Positions 59,558 to 64,000 of a DNA stretch of 64,000 nt are shown piece after piece. The DNA is taken from the NCBI RefSeq assembly GCF_900116375.1, contig NZ_UETB01000002.1, positions 124,001-188,000 on the forward strand, read 5' to 3'. Source of the stretch: Georgenia satyanarayanai (GTDB lineage: Bacteria; Actinomycetota; Actinomycetes; Actinomycetales; Actinomycetaceae). The notes under the pieces were generated by a model. It was given only the letters and a program-made list of their open reading frames with translations, ran no database searches and had not been told where the DNA came from. Every line of letters starts with the position of its first letter. Position 1 is the first letter of the stretch. The position numbers and the translations under genes were made by a program.

Positions 59558-60411
59558 ATGGACGTCGTCACCAGGCTTCTGGAACTGGGCGGCGTCGCGC
59601 GCCGCTCAGAGCTGGTCGGCTCGGCAGCAGACCGACGCGCGCTCGCGGAGGCTGTGGCCCTCGAGACGCTGCGTGACCTCGGAGGTGGCTGGGTCGCCGC
59701 CGTGGACGCCGATGCGGCCGTCGTTGCCGCCCGCCGGTTCAACGGCACCATCACCTGTGTCAGCGCGGCACCCTTCTACGCGCTGCAGCAGCTCAGAGTT
59801 CCCGAGCGCGTCCACATGGCCGTTCCGCGCGCCAGAGGCGCGCGTCCAGTCCCTCTCCGCCGCGCGGTCGTCGTGCACCGCGAGACGAGCTGGACCCGCC
59901 CGTCCGGCCGTGTTCCGCCCGTAGCACCACTGGTCGAGGTCCTCGCCCGGGTCCTACGCTGCTGCCCGGAGGACGAGGCCGTCACCGTGGTCGACTCCGC
60001 GCTGAACCGCGGACTGATCACCGTGGAGGAGATCGACCGCAGTCTGGAGGGCCCGGCAGTCTCCGGGCACGGACGGCGCTCCACCGCTGTGACGGTCGCA
60101 GCCGCTCGGCGATCGAGACGCTGGCGCGGCTCGCCCTGCGTGCCGCGGGGTACAGCGTCGAGGCAGGTGTCCCGATCCGGGGCGTCGGCGAGGTCGACCT
60201 GGTCGTGGCCGGGAAGGTGGTCGTCGAGTGTGACGGGTTCAGCTACCACTCGGGCCGGCACGAGTACCGGGAGGATCGCCGCCGCGACCGAGCTCTCGCC
60301 GCACTGGGCTACGTCACCCTGCGGTTCACCTGGGAGGACATCATGAATGATCCGGGGGTGGTCGTCGCTGCCGTCAGGGCCGTCCTCGAGCGGAGGCAAT
60401 CGGCACGCTAG
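59558..60411 (+). pseudogene. wHTH plus DUF559 Vsr-like endonuclease, broken by a frameshift
   Basis: The start MDVVTRLLELGGVARRSELV encodes an AbiEi-like winged helix. The frame stays open and homologous to about 60085. The nuclease part continues one frame back: from DGRSRSAIETLARLALRAAG through IRGVGEVDLVVAGKVVVECD and GFSYHSGRHEY to the stop at 60411, with the Asp/Glu-x-Asp core of DUF559. One lost base between about 60060 and 60095 explains the break. I see no slippery heptamer. Start is probably leaderless (GACCAT, six bases, ATG). It is bracketed by the 98-bp elements. It could also be an assembly error. Confidence 0.78.
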
Positions 60412-60426
60412 AGACGGGCCGCGCGG

Positions 60427-60523
60427 ATCGCGCCACAACCACGGCCGGACGGGCCGTGGATCGCCGGCATCACGCGAAGCCTCGCGCTCGCTCACTGCCT
60501 GATGAGTCCCTTTGTGGCGCGAT
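60427..60523. repeat. 97-bp element with 12-bp terminal inverted repeats, right of DUF559 gene 2
   Basis: ATCGCGCCACAA (60427-60438) and TTGTGGCGCGAT (60512-60523) pair perfectly. Compared with 59331-59428 the same position in both arms changed from C/G to G/C, so pairing is kept. An internal hairpin CCACGGCC / GGCCGTGG lies at the left. It fills the gap between the DUF559 pseudogene and modC stop codons (convergent). Confidence 0.85.
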
Positions 60524-60538
60524 TCGCGAACCGAGTGG

Positions 60539-61609
60539 CTAGGCGTCGTAGATCTCCACCTCGGCCGCCTTGACGACGAGGACGACGTCGTCGCCCACCC
60601 CGACCCGCAGGACGCTGAGGGACGCCGGGGTCACGTCCGCAGCCAGGCGGGTGCCCGACGCCGTCTCCCCGCGCACCCGGACGAGGGCTCCCTGCTGCTC
60701 CAGACCCGTCACCCGCACCGGCAGCACGTTGCGTGGGCTGCCGCCCGGGGCGGTCCGGTGGACAGCCACCGCGCGCGGGGAGAACGCGGCGGCGGCGCGC
60801 CCGGTCCTCGCCGCCGGCTGCGCGCTCGCGAGCCCGTGGACGACCTCGTCGCCGGCGCGCACAGCGTCCGCCGCCACCCGCTCACCGAGGAGCAGGTTGA
60901 CCCCCGCGAGCCGCGCGCCGAAGCCGGACCGCGGCCGGCCGAGCACCTCCGCCGTCGTCCCCTGCTCGACGACACGGCCGGCCTCGAGCACGACGACGTC
61001 GTCGGCGAGGGCGAGGACGTCGAGCAGGTCGTGGGTGACGACGACGGCGGCCCGTCCGGAGCCGCGCAGCGCCGCGCGCAGGACCTGGCGCAGCTGGGCC
61101 GCGGCGTCGACGTCGAGGGCGGAGAGGGGCTCGTCGAGCAGCAGGAGGTGCGGGTCCGGTGCGAGCGCCCGGGCGAGGGCCACACGCTGCGCCTGCCCGC
61201 CGGAGAGCCGGTGCACCCGCCGCTCGGCGAGCGCCTCCGCGCCCACCTCCGCCAGCCGGGTCCGTGCCACCTCGTCGGCCGCGCGACGTGCCACTCCGCG
61301 GGCCCGGGGCCCGAAGGCGACGTTGGCGAGGACGTCGAGGTGGGGCAGGAGGAGCGGCTCCTGCGCGAGGAGCGAGATCCGGCGGCCGTGCGGCGGCACC
61401 CAGGCCCCCTCCCCCGCCACCCGCCGCCCGGCGACGTGGACCTCGCCGTCGGCCGGCCGCACCGTGCCCGCCGCGAGCCCGAGCACCGTGGACTTGCCCG
61501 CGCCGTTGGGCCCGAGCAGCGCGAGGACCCGGCCCGCCGGGACGGTGAGCTCGATCTCCACGTCCCGCTCCGGGACGGCCGCGCGGACGCTGAGCGCCGG
61601 CGCGCTCAC
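60539..61609 (-). CDS. modC: Molybdate ABC transporter ATPase ModC
   Basis: 356 aa. Walker [10 protein letters not shown], signature [15 protein letters not shown], Walker [13 protein letters not shown], His switch [10 protein letters not shown], and a C-terminal TOBE/Mop domain ([19 protein letters not shown]). GTG start overlaps modB by 4 nt. Powers molybdate or tungstate import. Last gene of the mod operon. Confidence 0.93.
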   Translation of the reverse strand: MSAPALSVRAAVPERDVEIELTVPAGRVLALLGPNGAGKSTVLGLAAGTVRPADGEVHVAGRRVAGEGAWVPPHGRRISLLAQEPLLLPHLDVLANVAFGPRARGVARRAADEVARTRLAEVGAEALAERRVHRLSGGQAQRVALARALAPDPHLLLLDEPLSALDVDAAAQLRQVLRAALRGSGRAAVVVTHDLLDVLALADDVVVLEAGRVVEQGTTAEVLGRPRSGFGARLAGVNLLLGERVAADAVRAGDEVVHGLASAQPAARTGRAAAAFSPRAVAVHRTAPGGSPRNVLPVRVTGLEQQGALVRVRGETASGTRLAADVTPASLSVLRVGVGDDVVLVVKAAEVEIYDA

Positions 61610-62439
61610 GAGGCCGCCCCACCGCGCCGCGGGCGCTGGGTGAGCAGGACGATGCCCGCCGCGACGACGACGAGCACGAGCGAGAGGGCTATCGCGGCGT
61701 CGGGGTCGGTCTCGCGCTGGAGGTAGATCTCCAGCGGCAGGGTCCGGGTGACACCCTGGAGGGAGCCGGCGAAGGTGAGCGTGGCGCCGAACTCCCCGAG
61801 GCAGCGGGCAAAGGCCAGCGCCGTCCCCGAGCCGAGGGCGGGCATGAGCAGCGGGATCGTCACGCGGCGCAGCACGGTCGTCGGTCGGGCGCCGAGGGTG
61901 GCGGCCACGACCTCGTGCCGACGCCCGGCCGTCCGCGCGGCGCCCTCGACGGCGATGACGAGGAAGGGCAGGGCGACGAAGGCCTGGGCGAGCACGACCG
62001 CCGTCGTCGAGAACGCGATGTCGATGCCGAGCACCTCGAGGCACTGCCCGAGCAGGCCGCGGCGGCCGAAGGTGGTGAGCAGCGCGAGGCCGGACACCAC
62101 CGGCGGCAGGACGAGCGGCAGGAGGACGACGGTGCGTACCACCCGGGCACCGGGCAGGCGTGACCAGGCGAGCACGAGGGCGAGCGGCACCCCGAGCACG
62201 ACGGCGAGGAGGGTGGCGGCGGCCGAGGTCCGCAGGCTGAGACCGAGCGCCGCGAGGGAGGCCTCGGAGGTGAGGAGCTCGGGCAGCTGCCCCCACGGCA
62301 CGCGCAGCACCAGGCCGAGCACCGGCAGGGCGATGAGCAGGACGCCGACGGCGGCGGGCACGAGGGCCCAGCGCGGCAGGCCGCCGGTGAGGTCACCCGG
62401 CACCCGGCGGACGGAGGGCCGGTCCCGCGTGACGGTCAT
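61606..62439 (-). CDS. modB: Molybdate ABC transporter permease ModB
   Basis: 277 aa with six helices. The EAA-type loop [24 protein letters not shown] is followed by [25 protein letters not shown], the ModB/CysT hallmark. Overlaps modA and modC by 4 nt each. Confidence 0.93.
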   Translation of the reverse strand: MTVTRDRPSVRRVPGDLTGGLPRWALVPAAVGVLLIALPVLGLVLRVPWGQLPELLTSEASLAALGLSLRTSAAATLLAVVLGVPLALVLAWSRLPGARVVRTVVLLPLVLPPVVSGLALLTTFGRRGLLGQCLEVLGIDIAFSTTAVVLAQAFVALPFLVIAVEGAARTAGRRHEVVAATLGARPTTVLRRVTIPLLMPALGSGTALAFARCLGEFGATLTFAGSLQGVTRTLPLEIYLQRETDPDAAIALSLVLVVVAAGIVLLTQRPRRGGAAS

Positions 62440-63200
62440 GGCGCGAGGAACCCGGCCTCGTCGAGCACCTGCTGGGCCTCCCGGCCGAGGAGGAGGTCGA
62501 CCCAGGCAGCGGCCAGCTCCGGGTCGGCGGCGTCGGCGGTGACGGCCACCGGGTACCGGTTGAGCACCTCTCCAGCCCGGGCGACGGGGACCGCCTCGAC
62601 GGCGTTCCCCGCGGCGGCTGCGTCGGTCCGGTAGACGAGCCCGGCGTCCGCCTCCCCGCTCGTCACCTTGCCGAGCACGTCCGTCACGCTGCCCTCCTCG
62701 CTCACCGGTGCGAGCGAGACGCCGTGCAGGCCGGCCAGCGTGGCGGTGGCGGCGCCGCAGGGCACCTGCGGCGCGCAGACGACGAGGGCGACGTCCTCGA
62801 GGCTTCCGTCCAACCCGGTCACGTCGGCCGGGTTTCCGCTCGGGACGACGAGCGTGAGCACGTTGCGCGCGAAGATCTCCGGCTCCTCGGCGACGGTCCC
62901 CGACGCGACGGCCCGTGCCATCGTTGTCTCGTCCGCGGTGGCGAGCACGTCCGCGGGAACACCGGCGTCGAGCTGCGCGACGAGGTCGGAGGAGCCCGCG
63001 AAGGAGAAGGCCACCTCGGCGCCGGGGTGCTGCTCGGTGAAGACCTCGGCGAGGTCCTCGAACACGCCGTGGAGGGATGCCGCGGCGAGGACGGTGAGGC
63101 GCTCGTCCGGCGCTGCGGCGCTCCCCGCGTCCGCCCCTCCACAGGCGCCCAGGCCCAGCGCGACGACGACGGCGGCGGCGAGGCCCCGTCCGCGGGTCAC
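62436..63200 (-). CDS. modA: Molybdate-binding lipoprotein ModA
   Basis: 254 aa. Lipobox LGLGACGGA near residue 20, then [20 protein letters not shown] and [16 protein letters not shown], the oxyanion-binding loops of ModA. It delivers molybdate to ModB. The GTG at 63200 overlaps the regulator stop by 4 nt. Confidence 0.92.
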   Translation of the reverse strand: MTRGRGLAAAVVVALGLGACGGADAGSAAAPDERLTVLAAASLHGVFEDLAEVFTEQHPGAEVAFSFAGSSDLVAQLDAGVPADVLATADETTMARAVASGTVAEEPEIFARNVLTLVVPSGNPADVTGLDGSLEDVALVVCAPQVPCGAATATLAGLHGVSLAPVSEEGSVTDVLGKVTSGEADAGLVYRTDAAAAGNAVEAVPVARAGEVLNRYPVAVTADAADPELAAAWVDLLLGREAQQVLDEAGFLAP

Positions 63201-63607
63201 CGGTTCTCCCGGGGTGCTTCCACGATGACGGTCGTGGCCTTGACGACGGCGGAGGCGAGCGATCCGGGCTCGAGTCCGAGCTCCTCGACCGCCTCGGCGC
63301 TCATGAGGGACACCACCCGGAAGGGCCCGCACTGGAGGTCGACCTGCGCCATGACACCGTCGGCCCGGACCCTGGTGACGAGCCCGGTGAAGCGGTTGCG
63401 AGCGGAGCTGGTCACCCCGCCGACGTCCGGCAGCTGGCGTCGTTCGGCGAGCTCCTGGGCGTAGCGGGCCAGCTCGGCGCCGTCGACGACCTTGCGCCCG
63501 GCATCGTCGGTGCCGGCGGCGAGGTGTCCGTCCTCGACCCACCGGCGCACCGTGTCGTCACTGACGCCGAGCAGCGAGGCGGCGGAACCGATCCGATACT
63601 GCGGCAT
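63197..63607 (-). CDS. MerR-type HTH plus Mop/TOBE molybdate-responsive regulator
   Basis: 136 aa. [24 protein letters not shown] is a MerR/excisionase-like DNA-binding helix, and residues about 68-134 ([24 protein letters not shown]) form a single Mop domain that binds molybdate. It heads the mod operon and is likely its sensor-regulator. The ATG at 63607 fits a leaderless start (TATGCT, seven bases). An ATG at 63619 is possible. Confidence 0.85.
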   Translation of the reverse strand: MPQYRIGSAASLLGVSDDTVRRWVEDGHLAAGTDDAGRKVVDGAELARYAQELAERRQLPDVGGVTSSARNRFTGLVTRVRADGVMAQVDLQCGPFRVVSLMSAEAVEELGLEPGSLASAVVKATTVIVEAPRENR

Positions 63608-63667
63608 GTTTGCGAGCATACCGCCGCATCTGCGACTGCAAGCCACCACACGTTCCAGCCTGTCTCC

Positions 63668-63826
63668 GTAACAACTCAGCGCTCGGCGGAAGGGGGCGGG
63701 GGTAACAACTCAGCGCTCGGCGGAAGGGGGCGGGGGTAACAACTCAGCGCTCGGCGAAAGGGGGGGGGGGGGGGGGGGGGGGGGCGGAGGGGCTGCCGCC
63801 CTCTGCGCCGAGCGCTGAGTTTTTAC
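63668..63826. repeat. Locus E: three reverse and one forward repeat copy around a G-tract
   Basis: Reverse copies at 63668, 63702 and 63736 (period exactly 34, near-identical spacers GAAGGGGGCGGGG) and one forward copy at 63806-63826 with a G to T change (GAGTTTTTAC). The G-tract at 63760-63784 lies between the two orientations. The locus separates the mod regulator promoter from the 3' end of the next gene. Confidence 0.9.
63760..63784. repeat. 25-nt uninterrupted G tract
   Basis: 25 consecutive G on the plus strand, interrupted at 63785 by C. It lies inside repeat locus E, between reverse and forward copies. Length in the read data should be treated as uncertain, as such tracts slip in vivo and in sequencing. 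Confidence 0.9.
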
Positions 63827-63830
63827 TGGC

Positions 63831-64000
63831 TCAGAGCTCGGTGCTCGTGGGGCTGCTGCGGCGCTTGCGGTCCTGCGGGGTGCCCACGGGCTCCCAGCCA
63901 CGGCCCGGCTCGCGCGTGCCGCGGGCCACGGAGCCACGCGAGCGGTACACCACGAGCGGCCGGGTCGAGTACCCGACGGGTGCGGAGAAGGCGTGGACGA
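63831..64000 (-). CDS. C-terminal fragment of an unidentified gene, cut by the window edge
   Basis: 56 complete codons of the C-terminus are present, ending in a TGA (63831-63833). The visible sequence has FSAPVGYSTRPLVVYRSRG, then GRGWEPVGTPQDRKRRSS. Third codon positions are almost all G or C, so it is a real coding frame. I do not recognise the family. The gene continues beyond position 64000. Its end abuts repeat locus E. Confidence 0.6.
   Translation of the reverse strand, partial: VHAFSAPVGYSTRPLVVYRSRGSVARGTREPGRGWEPVGTPQDRKRRSSPTSTEL

Noticed and set aside
60060-60095. Programmed -1 frameshift in DUF559 gene 2
   Set aside because: No slippery heptamer or following pseudoknot is seen near the break, so a plain one-base loss or sequence error is the simpler view.
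63710-63937. 75-codon minus-strand frame across the G tract
   Set aside because: It is mostly poly-Pro from the G tract and repeats. The real coding frame at the right edge is a different one, ending at 63831.

Overview
The window is one contiguous piece of a very GC-rich (roughly 73 percent) actinobacterial chromosome, most likely from the order Micrococcales. The support is the C50-carotenoid cluster with heterodimeric cyclase CrtYe/CrtYf, HtaA-type surface heme binders under DtxR-type iron boxes, LAxTG and LPxTG sorting signals, DUF3027 and DUF2530 proteins, the actinobacterial XPB helicase pair, and many apparently leaderless start codons. I do not assign a genus. There is no tRNA, rRNA, CRISPR array, prophage or IS transposase that I can support.

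Layout. Positions 28-10358 (minus strand) hold a tightly overlapping 12-gene run, read from an MMPL exporter through a TspO-like protein, idi, crtE, crtB, crtI, crtYe, crtYf, crtEb, a membrane protein and a family 2 glycosyltransferase to a pyrimidine-dimer glycosylase. A divergent MarR regulator (crtR-like) faces it. Positions 11018-14041 hold a degenerate citrate-synthase-like gene, serC and an iron-regulated heme oxygenase. Positions 14142-22827 are a heme-uptake locus: two surface proteins on the minus strand diverge from hmuTUV around a perfect DtxR box. Positions 22824-26611 hold a SipW-like signal peptidase carrying a degenerate Hpt domain, its probable substrate, and a wall-anchored phosphoesterase. 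Positions 26683-32871 are housekeeping and transport genes. Positions 32884-39592 are a LacI-controlled sugar ABC importer with a GH3 glycosidase. Positions 39770-55721 carry an MFS transporter, DUF3027, a cold-shock protein, a YezG/SseB protein, the helicase-associated protein with XPB, an oxidoreductase, an NrtR-like regulator, a TPM-domain protein with PspA, a NYN nuclease and an amidohydrolase. Positions 56093-63607 carry two wHTH-DUF559 (Vsr-like nuclease) genes, a two-component system and a molybdate operon (modABC plus a Mop-domain regulator). A truncated gene ends the window.

The most unusual signal lies between genes. A 21-bp motif, C followed by GCCGAGCGCTGAGTTGTTAC, occurs 20 times (plus one decayed copy) in five intergenic loci, often as short tandem arrays with fixed periods of 32, 33, 34 or about 52 bp, and arranged as large inverted repeats. 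One DUF559 gene is bracketed by oppositely oriented arrays, and its stop codon lies inside a repeat copy. The second, frameshifted DUF559 gene is bracketed by two elements of 97-98 bp with 12-13 bp terminal inverted repeats of a different sequence. This suggests that wHTH-DUF559 proteins are partners of families of intergenic palindromic repeats, by analogy with RAYT/REP pairs. That is inference. Two further hairpin families fill other convergent gaps.
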